Positions 16,787-24,754 are shown, counted from the first letter of the stretch. The stretch is DNA of 64,000 bases from Oscillospiraceae bacterium (GCA_015065615.1 SVPY01000005.1:53122-117121), one strand, 5' to 3'. Numbers and translations are program-made. Notes: generated by a model from the letters alone, not told the origin.

Positions 16787-17284
16787 ATGGAAAAACAAAT
16801 TATTTTATTAAACGGACCTTCCAGCAGCGGAAAATCAACCTTATCAAAGAACTTACAGAATTTACTGAAAGAAAAATTCAATTTACGGTACTATATAGTT
16901 TCTATTGATGATTTTATGAAACTTGCTACCAACGAAACTATTTATGAGGACGATGTATACGAAATATCTGCCGATATGAATAACAAAGCCCTTGAAGTTT
17001 TAAATTCTTATGACGGTGTTATTATTGACCATGTTATAACAAGCGAAAGAATTTTTAATGAATTAATAGAAGCGCTTTCCCTTTACCCTATCTTTAAAGT
17101 ACAGGTTGAGTGCCCTTTGGATGTGCTTATAAAGAGGGAAATTGAGAGAAATAACAGATGTATTGGATCTGCGGAATCTTCTTACACTTATTTATACCCT
17201 AAAGATAATTACGATTTTACTGTAAACACCCATTTAGATACCAGCGCAAACTGCGCAATAAAAATACTTGAAAATTTATTTTAA
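16787..17284 (+). CDS. Chloramphenicol phosphotransferase-like P-loop kinase
   Basis: A 165-aa P-loop protein. GPSSSGKSTLSK (~residues 10-21) is Walker A. VSIDDFM (~40-46) supplies the Asp that acts as base in the CPT family, and the C-terminal pattern KDNYDFTVNTHLDTSANCAI matches the CPT ending (YD..V.T....S.ECA). Chloramphenicol 3-O-phosphotransferase phosphorylates chloramphenicol, but most CPT-like proteins have unknown substrates, so resistance is not claimed. It follows the nucleotidyltransferase gene by 14 bases and shares its terminator at 17298-17337. A metabolite kinase acting with the neighbouring transferase is an alternative. Confidence 0.75.
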   Translation: MEKQIILLNGPSSSGKSTLSKNLQNLLKEKFNLRYYIVSIDDFMKLATNETIYEDDVYEISADMNNKALEVLNSYDGVIIDHVITSERIFNELIEALSLYPIFKVQVECPLDVLIKREIERNNRCIGSAESSYTYLYPKDNYDFTVNTHLDTSANCAIKILENLF

Positions 17285-17297
17285 TTAAATGCAAACG

Positions 17298-17337
17298 CCT
17301 TCAGACCACTATATATAGGTCTGAAGGTTTTACTTTA
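17298..17337 (+). terminator. Terminator after NTase/CPT-like pair
   Basis: A perfect 10-bp stem CCTTCAGACC/GGTCTGAAGG followed by TTTTACTTTAT. Confidence 0.8.
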
Positions 17338-17381
17338 TCCCTTTACCTATTAATATTTTTTAATTTACTTAAATAAAACAC

Positions 17382-17410
17382 TTTACTTTAGCGAATTATT
17401 AATGTATACT
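17382..17410 (+). promoter_or_regulatory. Promoter of glcK-galM operon
   Basis: TTTACT (17382-17387), 17 bp, TATACT (17405-17410). Confidence 0.5.
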
Positions 17411-17451
17411 TAATTTACAAACTTGTAAACGTATTCAAGGAGTGAACATCT

Positions 17452-18411
17452 ATGTATTATGTAGGTATTGACATCGGCGGTACAAACATTGCCGTCGGTA
17501 TTGTAAACGACGAAGGTAAAATTATTGCTAAGGGTAACGTTAAAACACCTTACATGGCACCCGTTGACGTATTTATCGATGCTATTGTAGAGTCTACTAA
17601 CATGGCTTTAGCTAATGCTAACCTTACAATCAAAGACATCAAATCTATCGGTCTTGGTTGCCCCGGCACAATCAACCCCGAATCAGGTGTTATTGAATTT
17701 GCAAACAACTTAGGTTTCTCTAACGTTCCTTTAAGAGATTTACTTAATGAGCGTTTCCCCGGCTTAGAGATTTGCATGGATAACGATGCTAACGCAGCTG
17801 CATTCGGTGAGTTCAAAGCAGGTGCACTTAAGGGTGCAAAGCACGCTCTTGCTATCACACTCGGTACAGGTCTTGGCGGCGGTATTATTATCGACGGTAA
17901 AATTTACAGCGGCTTCAACTATGCAGGCGGTGAGTTAGGTCATACAATTTTAGTTGTTGACGGTCGTCCCTGTAACTGCGGCTTAAACGGCTGTGTTGAG
18001 CGTTACTGCTCCGCTACAGGTCTTATCCTCACCACTAAGGAATATATGGAAAAAGATAAGGATTCCAAGATGTGGGAACTCGTTGACGGCGATATCAATA
18101 AGGTTAACGGCAGAACAGCTTTCGACGGTATGAGAGCCGGTGACGCAAGCGCTAAGGCAGCTGTTGATGAGTATATCAAGTACCTCGGTGCTGCAGTAGT
18201 TAACTACGTAAACATCTTCCAGCCTGAAATTTTCTGCATCGGCGGCGGTATCTGCAACGAAGGCGAAACGCTTATGAAGCCTTTAAGAGATATCCTCGAA
18301 TCTGCTCACTACAGCAAGAATTCCGAAAAGCAGACAGTTCTTTGTAGAGCTGCTCTTGGTAATGACGCCGGTATCATCGGTGCCGCTCTTCTCTGCTTAC
18401 AGGGCAAATAA
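17452..18411 (+). CDS. glcK: ROK-family glucokinase
   Basis: Phosphorylates glucose to glucose-6-phosphate with ATP. The 319-aa protein shows the ROK pattern: ATP-binding GIDIGGTNIAVGIV at residue ~4, GLGCPGTIN, MDNDANAAAFGEF, ITLGTGLGGGIIIDG, and the zinc-binding motif GHTILVVDGRPCNCGLNGCVE with the catalytic-region GHT. AAGGAG lies 9 bases upstream of the ATG. The downstream gene is galactose mutarotase, so the operon supplies the correct sugar anomer and then phosphorylates it. Codon use is strongly biased to GGT/GGC and GTT, as in highly expressed genes. ROK kinases for other hexoses (ManNAc, fructose) are possible, but the sequence resembles the Firmicutes GlcK group. Confidence 0.88.
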   Translation: MYYVGIDIGGTNIAVGIVNDEGKIIAKGNVKTPYMAPVDVFIDAIVESTNMALANANLTIKDIKSIGLGCPGTINPESGVIEFANNLGFSNVPLRDLLNERFPGLEICMDNDANAAAFGEFKAGALKGAKHALAITLGTGLGGGIIIDGKIYSGFNYAGGELGHTILVVDGRPCNCGLNGCVERYCSATGLILTTKEYMEKDKDSKMWELVDGDINKVNGRTAFDGMRAGDASAKAAVDEYIKYLGAAVVNYVNIFQPEIFCIGGGICNEGETLMKPLRDILESAHYSKNSEKQTVLCRAALGNDAGIIGAALLCLQGK

Positions 18412-18430
18412 TTATTAAATAACAGAATTC

Positions 18431-18462
18431 AGTCGGTCATTGGGATTTCCCTGTGACCGATT
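18431..18462 (+). promoter_or_regulatory. Intercistronic hairpin between glcK and galM
   Basis: Arms AGTCGGTCA and TGACCGATT form a 9-bp stem whose loop holds a second small stem (GGGA/TCCC). No T-tract follows, so it is more likely an mRNA-processing or stability element than a terminator. Confidence 0.45.
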
Positions 18463-18486
18463 AATTATAAGAAAGGATTTATAAAA

Positions 18487-19530
18487 ATGTGCGTTGAAAA
18501 GTATTTATTCGATAAGCTTCCCTCCGGTAAGGAAGTTTACGGCTACGTAATGAAAAACGAAAACGGTATGACTGTAGACGTTTTAACTTACGGTCTTCGT
18601 ATCCGTAATCTTCTCGTTCCCAATAAAGAAGGCACGTTTACCGACGTAATTTTAGGTTACGACAGCATTGAAAATTATCTTGATGATTATCAGGGTACTT
18701 TTGTAGGCAGATATGCTAACCGCATTGGCAAAGCTAAATTTACTATTGACGGCGTAGAATATCAGCTTGATAAGAATAATAACGACAACAGTCTTCATGG
18801 CGGTTTTGAAGGTTTCAGCTATGTTGTATTTAACGTAGTAAAAATTGAGGACGGCGCAGAACCTATTATTGTATTTAATTTATTAAGCCCTGATGGCGAC
18901 CAGCATTTCCCGGGAAATCTTGACGTTACAGTTACATATAAGCTTACAAGCGACAATCAGCTTCAGTTTACATACGAAGCAGTAACAGATAAGAAAACTC
19001 CTTTCAACCCCACAAACCATGCTTTCTTCAATATTGCTAAAGACCACAGCGTAAAAATTTTAGATACAGAGCTTAAAATTAACGCTTCCAATATTACTCC
19101 TGTTGAAGATGACCTTATCCCCACAGGTGAGATCGTAACCGTTGCAAATACACCTTACGATTTCAGAAACGGTAAACTTTTAGGCGCTGATATGTTCAGC
19201 AAAGATCACTCCATTGACCTTTGCGGCGGTTTTGACCATAACTTCTGTGTAGACGGCGAAGGTTACCGCGAGCACGCTGTAGCATACTGCAAGGAAACAG
19301 GAATCGAGCTTTCAGTATGGTCCGATATGCCCGGTGTTCAGCTTTACACATTCAATAAACCTCCTGTAAAAATGGGCAAAAACGGCATTATGCACGCTCC
19401 TCACACATCCTTCTGCCTTGAAACTCAGTTCTACCCTGATTCTCCCAACCAGCCTTCCTTCCCCTTTGAGTTCCTTGAACCCGGAAAGAAATTTATTTCA
19501 AAAACAGCCTATAAATTTGCTGTAAAGTAA
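18487..19530 (+). CDS. galM: Aldose 1-epimerase (galactose mutarotase)
   Basis: Interconverts alpha and beta anomers of hexoses. The 347-aa protein has the mutarotase landmarks: YANRIGKAKF and NSLHGGFEGF (first His ~residue 96), PTNHAFFNI (catalytic-acid His ~177), GGFDHNFCV (substrate-binding Asp), and LETQFYPDSPNQ (catalytic-base Glu ~311). GAAAGG lies 10 bases upstream. It is the second gene of the operon with glcK, which fits feeding the right anomer of glucose or galactose to kinases. It probably acts in the cytoplasm, as no signal peptide is seen. Confidence 0.94.
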   Translation: MCVEKYLFDKLPSGKEVYGYVMKNENGMTVDVLTYGLRIRNLLVPNKEGTFTDVILGYDSIENYLDDYQGTFVGRYANRIGKAKFTIDGVEYQLDKNNNDNSLHGGFEGFSYVVFNVVKIEDGAEPIIVFNLLSPDGDQHFPGNLDVTVTYKLTSDNQLQFTYEAVTDKKTPFNPTNHAFFNIAKDHSVKILDTELKINASNITPVEDDLIPTGEIVTVANTPYDFRNGKLLGADMFSKDHSIDLCGGFDHNFCVDGEGYREHAVAYCKETGIELSVWSDMPGVQLYTFNKPPVKMGKNGIMHAPHTSFCLETQFYPDSPNQPSFPFEFLEPGKKFISKTAYKFAVK

Positions 19531-19543
19531 TTTAACTTAACAC

Positions 19544-19578
19544 AAAAGCCCGCTGAGAATTAATCTCAACGGGCTTAA
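19544..19578 (+). terminator. Bidirectional terminator between galM and yesL-like gene
   Basis: Stem AAGCCCGCTGAGA/TCTCAACGGGCTT with one mismatch. It is followed by AATTTATT on + and by TTTTGTG on -, so it can serve both convergent genes. Confidence 0.7.
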
Positions 19579-19579
19579 T

Positions 19580-20536
19580 TTATTCTTCCTCATCTATTCT
19601 TATAAGCTTACCGTCTTTATAAACGTAAGTACTCTTGTTTTCCTCTACGCCGAGGTATTCGTTAAGAGACGGCTTGGGAGGCGGAGGAGGTCCCTCCTCT
19701 TCTTCCTTCTTTTTGTAATAAGGCTGAATAACCAGTAAATCGATAATGGGATAAAACAGATAGCACTGCGCGTACATTATGAAAGCGGGAACGATAACTG
19801 CTAAAAGCACTAAACCGATAAGGAGAGTACCGTTCATCATAGGAACGAACATAATATAAAACGCTATAATAATTGCAAGAATGATAATAAATAAAATATT
19901 CTTGATTATACCTGCTACACACAAAATCAGTGAGTTTTTATAAACGTATCTTAATTTAATATTAACCGATACGATCATTACGGGTACGTAGAACTGTACC
20001 ATAATAAAAACGACGGAAACTAAAATTACAAACACTAAAGGAACGTAGAATAACCAGTTATTATTAACTTCAGAAAGGTAATACATAAATGCAAACGAAG
20101 CAGTTACGTAATAGAAATAACAGATAATACCGTTAATCAAAAACGGCTTCCAGTTCTCTTTAATACCCTTTAAAGTTTCGTTAAGAACGAAAGCATAATC
20201 GCCGTTTGCAAGTCTTCTTGCTACTACCATCGTTCCGCTTAAAGGAATGGAAAGCAAAATCAAAGGAAGATATGTAACGTAAGTATCGTATAAATTAAGT
20301 TCTGCGCTGCCAAACTTAACCATGGGGAAATATTGCATACCAAGGAAGTAAGGTGCAAAATACGTAGCTACGCATAAGAATACTACAACTGCTGCAGGCA
20401 ATATAAAAGCCAGATTCAGCTGAACGAACTTACCGAATCTTCTTGTAAAGGTCGTGATAAATGATGAACCTTTTTCTACGTCTTCTTTCTCGACGCCCTT
20501 GCCGGGCTTATCGAGATTTCTTGTGAGGAAACCCAA
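19580..20536 (-). CDS. YesL-like (DUF624) integral membrane protein
   Basis: A 318-aa protein with about six hydrophobic segments between residues ~40 and 265, and an acidic, proline-rich cytoplasmic tail (EEEEGPPPPPKPS). The N-terminal GKGVEKEDVEKG followed by a short amphipathic stretch and the first helix resembles YesL/DUF624 proteins, which often sit near carbohydrate genes; their function is unknown. Translation appears to start at TTG 20536, with GGAG 8 bases upstream and no better ATG. It lies 29 bases after the XerD-like gene's stop, so it is probably the distal gene of the proC-spoIIM-xerD-like cluster. Assignment to DUF624 is from general resemblance. Confidence 0.65.
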   Translation of the reverse strand: MGFLTRNLDKPGKGVEKEDVEKGSSFITTFTRRFGKFVQLNLAFILPAAVVVFLCVATYFAPYFLGMQYFPMVKFGSAELNLYDTYVTYLPLILLSIPLSGTMVVARRLANGDYAFVLNETLKGIKENWKPFLINGIICYFYYVTASFAFMYYLSEVNNNWLFYVPLVFVILVSVVFIMVQFYVPVMIVSVNIKLRYVYKNSLILCVAGIIKNILFIIILAIIIAFYIMFVPMMNGTLLIGLVLLAVIVPAFIMYAQCYLFYPIIDLLVIQPYYKKKEEEEGPPPPPKPSLNEYLGVEENKSTYVYKDGKLIRIDEEE

Positions 20537-20565
20537 AATATCAACTCCATTAAAATAATATAAGA

Positions 20566-21432
20566 TTAATTATACACCTTTTTTTCATCATTATCAAGTA
20601 GCTTTAGATAAACTTGTGTAGAAGAAATATCGGCATGTCCCATAATTACCTGAATATCCTTTACGTTTTTGCCGCTTTCAAGCAAATGGAGGGCAAAAGA
20701 ATTCCTTAATATCTGGGGTGTGAGCTCTTTTTCTATTTTAGCACTTTTGGCATAGCCCTTAATAATTTTCCAGAAGCCCTGCCTTGTAAGGCGGCTGCCG
20801 TTTAAATTGACGAACAAAGCCTGATTGTCATCTGTATCTATCATAAGGCTTCTCATTCGGTATATGTAATCGGAAACGGAAACAAGAGCCGAAGTGCAAA
20901 CAGGCACAGCCCGAAGATTTTTGTTATTTCCGCAGTAAAGAACGCCCGTTCTTAAATTTATATCGTTTACATTAAGCTCAATAATTTCGGATACTTTGAT
21001 TCCCGTTGAATATAAAAGCTCAAGCATCGCTTTATCCCTGCAGCCTCTGGGCTCTGTGAGATCCTGCACGGCAAGAAGCCTTGAAATCTCATCACCGCTT
21101 AATACCTGAGGCGGCTTTTTATTCGTTTTTTCAAGCTTCACACTTCTTGTAGGATTGAGCTGAACTTCGCCGCTCTGTACAAGGAATCTGTAAAGGCATC
21201 TTATTGAGGATACGCTTCGGGATATTGTAGTAGCAGACTTTCCCTTACTTTTTAAATAAGCAACGTACTCAGAGATTATTTTTTCATCAGCCTCACCAAA
21301 GCTTTTAAAGCCCTTGGAAGCTAAAAAGTCCGCAAAAAAACTTACGTCTCTCATATATGACGAAAACGTATTTTCCGAGTTTGTTTTTTTATTTTTTAAA
21401 TATTCCTCAAATCTTATCAGATAGTCCTTCAT
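20566..21432 (-). CDS. XerD-like tyrosine recombinase with altered catalytic residues
   Basis: A 288-aa protein with a SAM-like core-binding domain (~1-100) and a catalytic domain (~105-288) aligned to XerD/CodV. Of the usual Arg-Lys-His-Arg-His-Tyr set, the first Arg is replaced by Lys (STGIKVSE, K146 where families have TGLRxSE). The His of HxxR is Gln (TPQILRNSF, Q240). Lys171, Arg243, His266 (GHAD) and the nucleophile Tyr275 (TQVYLKL) are present. It may be a weak or non-catalytic recombinase-like DNA-binding protein. It sits 26 bases after a SpoIIM-like gene, an arrangement familiar in Clostridia, which argues for a chromosomal housekeeping paralogue rather than a mobile-element integrase. 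Confidence 0.82.
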   Translation of the reverse strand: MKDYLIRFEEYLKNKKTNSENTFSSYMRDVSFFADFLASKGFKSFGEADEKIISEYVAYLKSKGKSATTISRSVSSIRCLYRFLVQSGEVQLNPTRSVKLEKTNKKPPQVLSGDEISRLLAVQDLTEPRGCRDKAMLELLYSTGIKVSEIIELNVNDINLRTGVLYCGNNKNLRAVPVCTSALVSVSDYIYRMRSLMIDTDDNQALFVNLNGSRLTRQGFWKIIKGYAKSAKIEKELTPQILRNSFALHLLESGKNVKDIQVIMGHADISSTQVYLKLLDNDEKKVYN

Positions 21433-21458
21433 ATTAATATCCGTTTCAATAAAATAAT

Positions 21459-22034
21459 CTATATTTTTAAATTTACGCCAAACCCGATAAAAACAAGAAA
21501 AAAGGTGAAAATAAGGGAAACGAGCATGGCAGAATAGAATTTTTTAATATTTTCCCTGAAAATAATTTTTAATTCTTCGGTTTTTTTATTGTTGACAAAC
21601 CCAGTAAACAACCTTAAAGAAACTTTAAAACAGTTTTTTATATACTCAATCAGAAAAGCTGTATAAGCTGCCCAAAACGGTAAGTATACCAAAAATATCT
21701 TATTCCCGATAATCAGCCAGGCCTCATAACAGGAATAAAATAAACTCAAACCAATAAAAAAGCATTCGCAGGGAAGTAAAATAAAACCAAATACAGAAAC
21801 CGAGCAAAAAAATCCGAAAATCAAATACACACAAACGGGTAACAGAGAATAATTTAAACAGGATATAAAATCTCCGCTGAAAACTCTGTAAGAAAATATG
21901 CTGAGTATACTACAATCAAAAGAATTTTCTTTTATAAAATACCTTCCGCATAAAATACCGAAAATAACAAGCAACAGAAATATTAAGCTCAGTTTACACC
22001 TTTTGATTTTCTCTTTATACTTAATTTCTTTCAT
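21459..22034 (-). CDS. SpoIIM-like membrane protein
   Basis: A 191-aa hydrophobic protein with four or five predicted membrane helices (e.g. LSLIFLLLVIFGILCGRYF near the N-terminus, and a C-terminal LVSLIFTFFLVFIGFGV). Size, topology and position just upstream of a xerD-type gene match stage II sporulation protein M, which with SpoIID and SpoIIP forms the engulfment machine that degrades septal peptidoglycan. Sequence motifs for SpoIIM are weak, so this rests mainly on context. The start at 22034 has AAGG in the 3' arm of a long hairpin (22037-22077), which would mask its ribosome binding site. It lies 64 bases after proC. Confidence 0.5.
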   Translation of the reverse strand: MKEIKYKEKIKRCKLSLIFLLLVIFGILCGRYFIKENSFDCSILSIFSYRVFSGDFISCLNYSLLPVCVYLIFGFFCSVSVFGFILLPCECFFIGLSLFYSCYEAWLIIGNKIFLVYLPFWAAYTAFLIEYIKNCFKVSLRLFTGFVNNKKTEELKIIFRENIKKFYSAMLVSLIFTFFLVFIGFGVNLKI

Positions 22035-22036
22035 TT

Positions 22037-22077
22037 ACATAGACCTTACCTTTCATCATCTAAGGTAATATCTATGT
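22037..22077 (-). promoter_or_regulatory. Long hairpin masking the RBS of the spoIIM-like gene
   Basis: On the minus strand, arms ACATAGATATTACCTT and AAGGTAAGGTCTATGT form 15 of 16 pairs around a 9-base loop. The 3' arm contains the AAGG ribosome binding site and ends 2 bases before the ATG. On the plus strand the same hairpin is followed by ATTTTTTAATTTTTT. Confidence 0.6.
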
Positions 22078-22098
22078 ATTTTTTAATTTTTTATGTGC

Positions 22099-22905
22099 TT
22101 ATTTACCTGAAAGTTCCTCCGCTCTTCTCACGCAGGCATCCATAGCTTCATTAAGAAGAGGGAAAAACTCTGAATTTTTAAGAACTGTTGTAGCAGCTAC
22201 GGTTGTACCTCCTTTTGAAGAAACCATTTCCGTAAGCTCATCCTCGGTATAACCTGTTTCAGTAAGCATTTTTGCACTTCCTATAAGAGTTCTGGCAAAA
22301 AGCTTTAATGCAGTTTCTCTTTTAAGACCCTGTTTTTCTCCGTAATCTGCTATACATTTGGCAATCAGATAAATATAAGCAGGGCTGCTGCCGCTTACGG
22401 CAATTACTGCGTTTATATCCTCTTCTTTAATATCTTCAACCAAAGAACAGGTAGAAAGAATCTCTTTAATTAAATTATATTCTTCATCCGAAACATTTTC
22501 TGTTCTGCACATAGCAGAAGCGCCCTCACCCAAAAGCATGGGAGTGTTAGGCATAACACGGATGAATTTATTATTTTCACCGATATTCTGCTGCATATTT
22601 TTGAAAGTTATGCCTGCTGCTATTGATACGAAAAGAATATCGTCACTTACATACGGCTTTATAATCTTATATATTTCGGGAAAATTCTGAGGCTTAACAG
22701 CAAGAAATATTATCTTACAGTTATCCGTCATTTCTTTAATATTTTCACAAACGGTACATCCCATAGAAGCAAAATATTCTTTTCTCTCTTTGCCTCTGCC
22801 GTATATAAATACATTTTCTTTTTCAGTATAATTTGCAGAAAAAATACCCTTTATAATAGCTCCTGCCATTTTTCCGGGGCCGATAAAACCAATTTTCATA
22901 CTCAT
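22099..22905 (-). CDS. proC: Pyrroline-5-carboxylate reductase
   Basis: Catalyses the last step of proline synthesis, NAD(P)H reduction of P5C. The 268-aa protein has an N-terminal Rossmann fold (KIGFIGPGKMAGAIIKGI, the GxGxMA-type motif carrying P at the third position), the VKPQNFPEI segment, RVMPNTPMLLGEG, the substrate/dimer region AVSGSSPAYIYL, and the C-terminal signature SSKGGTTVAA. Start ATG 22905 has GGAG 9 bases upstream. A promoter lies at 22945-22973, and the gene probably heads a cluster with the SpoIIM-like, XerD-like and YesL-like genes. Confidence 0.96.
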   Translation of the reverse strand: MSMKIGFIGPGKMAGAIIKGIFSANYTEKENVFIYGRGKERKEYFASMGCTVCENIKEMTDNCKIIFLAVKPQNFPEIYKIIKPYVSDDILFVSIAAGITFKNMQQNIGENNKFIRVMPNTPMLLGEGASAMCRTENVSDEEYNLIKEILSTCSLVEDIKEEDINAVIAVSGSSPAYIYLIAKCIADYGEKQGLKRETALKLFARTLIGSAKMLTETGYTEDELTEMVSSKGGTTVAATTVLKNSEFFPLLNEAMDACVRRAEELSGK

Positions 22906-22944
22906 TTGACATAACTCCAGAATAAATTATAAATTCATATAATA

Positions 22945-22973
22945 ATTATAATACATCTTAAAACCTTTTCCAA
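22945..22973 (-). promoter_or_regulatory. Promoter of proC
   Basis: On the minus strand: TTGGAA (22973-22968), 17 bp, TATAAT (22950-22945). Confidence 0.6.
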
Positions 22974-23083
22974 TATTTAAAATGCATAAATTTCCGTTTT
23001 ATTTAATTTTAGAATTTCTTGCATAAAATTTTATGTAAACTACTGTATAAAGTGTACTTTCGGTTATATGTATACATATTCAT

Positions 23084-23461
23084 TTACACATATCTGCTTT
23101 TTCCGCCAAGAACAGTAGAAATCACCGAACCTATAACCGATGCCGTTATAACTAAAGCAGCCCTCGCTGTGAATACCGAAAAATCCGATTTAAAAACCAA
23201 AAATGAAAAAAACGCAGAAAGCAAAGTAACAACAAAAGATACCGCCAAACCGTAAATCAGTACCCTCTCCCCTGCCGCTTTGCCGGAAACAGCACCGCCT
23301 GAAAGCGAAGCTAAACAAAGCGAGATCGACGAAAACCAAAAATACATTTCGTCTGCCATTACACCGATTTTAAGAGATATTAAAGAAAACAGAGAAATAA
23401 TTAACAAAAACGTTCCCACAGTAACCAAAGAGCCTAAAATCAACGGTTTAATTTTTAACAT
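23084..23461 (-). CDS. TIGR04086-type small membrane protein
   Basis: A 125-aa protein consisting of four hydrophobic helices with a small-residue-rich SLSGGAVSGKAAG loop in the middle. This pattern and the position directly downstream of yajC match the Firmicutes TIGR04086 family of unknown function. Its SD (GGGAGG, 8 bases before ATG 23461) forms the 3' arm of a yajC-terminator-like hairpin, and the poly-U tract is the spacer between SD and start codon. Expression should therefore depend on read-through and unfolding of that hairpin. Confidence 0.75.
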   Translation of the reverse strand: MLKIKPLILGSLVTVGTFLLIISLFSLISLKIGVMADEMYFWFSSISLCLASLSGGAVSGKAAGERVLIYGLAVSFVVTLLSAFFSFLVFKSDFSVFTARAALVITASVIGSVISTVLGGKSRYV

Positions 23462-23512
23462 AAAAAAATCCTCCCAAAGCTAAGATATAAAATCTTATGC
23501 CCAAGGAGGATT
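23462..23512 (-). terminator. Intrinsic terminator overlapping the RBS of the next gene
   Basis: On the minus strand, arms AATCCTCC and GGAGGATT close a long hairpin. The inner stem TAAGAT/ATCTTA completes it, and a run of Ts follows. The 3' arm holds GGGAGG, the ribosome binding site of the TIGR04086-type gene, and the T-run leads directly into its ATG at 23461. Confidence 0.75.
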
Positions 23513-23542
23513 CATAATGACTTGTTATTTAATTTTTAAAAA

Positions 23543-23884
23543 TTAAGCCTCAGCGTCATCCTTAACAGTATCAACACTGCTGATAGCCCAACGCTTAACT
23601 CTGATTCTTGCGCGGTCGGAACCTGTTTCGATAACGATAGAATCTGTCTCGTCCTTAACTGCAATAATTCTACCGCAGATACCGCCGATTGTTGTGATCT
23701 CGTCACCAACAGTTGCGCCTTTTCTCATTTCTTCTTCCTTCTTCTTCTTCTTGCTCTGAGGACGGAAGAAAATAAAATAGAGGGCTACGATAAATACTGC
23801 GTAAACAGCAAGCATAATCCACATATCGTTGCCGCTTGCACCTGCACTGTTAGCTGCAGCATCAAGCATAAAAAATTTATTCAT
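23543..23884 (-). CDS. yajC: Preprotein translocase subunit YajC
   Basis: Accessory subunit associated with SecDF in the Sec translocon. The 113-aa protein has a short N-terminal extension, one membrane helix (MWIMLAVYAVFIVALYFIFF) ending in the family signature FRPQSKKKKK, then the GDEITTIGGICGRIIAV region. AAAGGA lies 8 bases before ATG 23884 and a good promoter is at 23921-23949. It is followed by the terminator/RBS hairpin and the TIGR04086-type gene. queA and tgt lie about 1-3 kb upstream on the same strand, as often in Firmicutes. Confidence 0.95.
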   Translation of the reverse strand: MNKFFMLDAAANSAGASGNDMWIMLAVYAVFIVALYFIFFRPQSKKKKKEEEMRKGATVGDEITTIGGICGRIIAVKDETDSIVIETGSDRARIRVKRWAISSVDTVKDDAEA

Positions 23885-23920
23885 ATTATGTTTCCTTTCT
23901 TTGAATAAAATACTTTGTTA

Positions 23921-23949
23921 ATAATACCAAATATTTTCCTTCTATGCAA
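23921..23949 (-). promoter_or_regulatory. Promoter of yajC
   Basis: On the minus strand: TTGCAT (23949-23944), 17 bp, TATTAT (23926-23921). Confidence 0.6.
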
Positions 23950-24004
23950 GAGAAAAGCAAATTAAATTTTAAACTTTTTATGAATACTTATAATATTTTT
24001 AAAT

Positions 24005-24754
24005 TTAACACGTTAAAATACAGTCTTCCATAAATTTATGAAGCTCATTCCAAACTTCCCCCGTAAATCCGCCGTGGCCTAACCCGGGCTGTGGTCTGTA
24101 GGTAACGTCTAAACCTAAAGATTTCATATTGGAAACCATACTTTCAATCTGCTCAACGGGAATAACCTCGTCTTCCCCATCGCTGCAAATATAATACTTA
24201 AGTAAAGGTAACTCTTTTACTCTATAGCTTGGTGAAACTGATTTTAAAGCTTCTTCAAAAGGCATATCATATGAAGCAACGGCACTTATTAAAGCTCTGG
24301 GAAATTCAGGGTGAACCTTCATAGAATAAAGTGCATCCACCACAGGGCACGCTGCAGCAACTGCACTAATTTTATGTTTGCCTTCAATCGCATACATAAG
24401 TGAACCCAAGCCACCCATACTGCCGCCGCTTATAACTAACGGGAAATTTTCTTCAAGGGAATATTTCTCTGCTATTGCATCAATAACAGCATCCGTCATT
24501 CTGATAGCGCCTTTATTACCCCAGCTCCAGGGACCCGGATACATATAAGCAAGCACTATACCTTTTTTAGCGTATTCAACGGCATGCTCTCTTTCATAAT
24601 CAGCAAAATCAATTAAGCCACCAAGGCAAGAACTACCGCCAAGTCCCGGCAGTTCAATAATGACACCTTTAACTTCGCCTTCAAGATATTTTTCATTTGT
24701 GCTTGCATAAAAGCTGATCGTATCTTTATTTATATAGATTTTATCGTTGAACAT
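24005..24754 (-). CDS. Alpha/beta-hydrolase, prolyl-oligopeptidase-like
   Basis: A 249-aa single-domain alpha/beta-hydrolase. The nucleophile elbow is GGSMGGLGS (Ser ~113), the acid Asp is probably in ICSDGEDEVIP (~195), and the His is in GLGHGGF (~230). An early IIELPGLGG strand-turn supplies the oxyanion hole. There is no signal peptide. The S9-like arrangement suggests a carbohydrate acyl-esterase or peptidase, but the substrate is unknown. AAAGGCGG lies about 11 bases before the ATG. It stands alone between the tgt terminator and yajC. Confidence 0.82.
   Translation of the reverse strand: MFNDKIYINKDTISFYASTNEKYLEGEVKGVIIELPGLGGSSCLGGLIDFADYEREHAVEYAKKGIVLAYMYPGPWSWGNKGAIRMTDAVIDAIAEKYSLEENFPLVISGGSMGGLGSLMYAIEGKHKISAVAAACPVVDALYSMKVHPEFPRALISAVASYDMPFEEALKSVSPSYRVKELPLLKYYICSDGEDEVIPVEQIESMVSNMKSLGLDVTYRPQPGLGHGGFTGEVWNELHKFMEDCILTC

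Noticed and set aside
16107..17284. A toxin-antitoxin module of the MNT-HEPN type
   Set aside because: The second protein has a clear Walker A motif and CPT-like pattern rather than a HEPN RxxxxH motif, so the pair does not fit that system.
20566..21432. The tyrosine recombinase as the integrase of a mobile element
   Set aside because: No att-like repeats, tRNA target, phage or conjugation genes are nearby. The neighbours are proC and a SpoIIM-like gene, and catalytic residues are altered.
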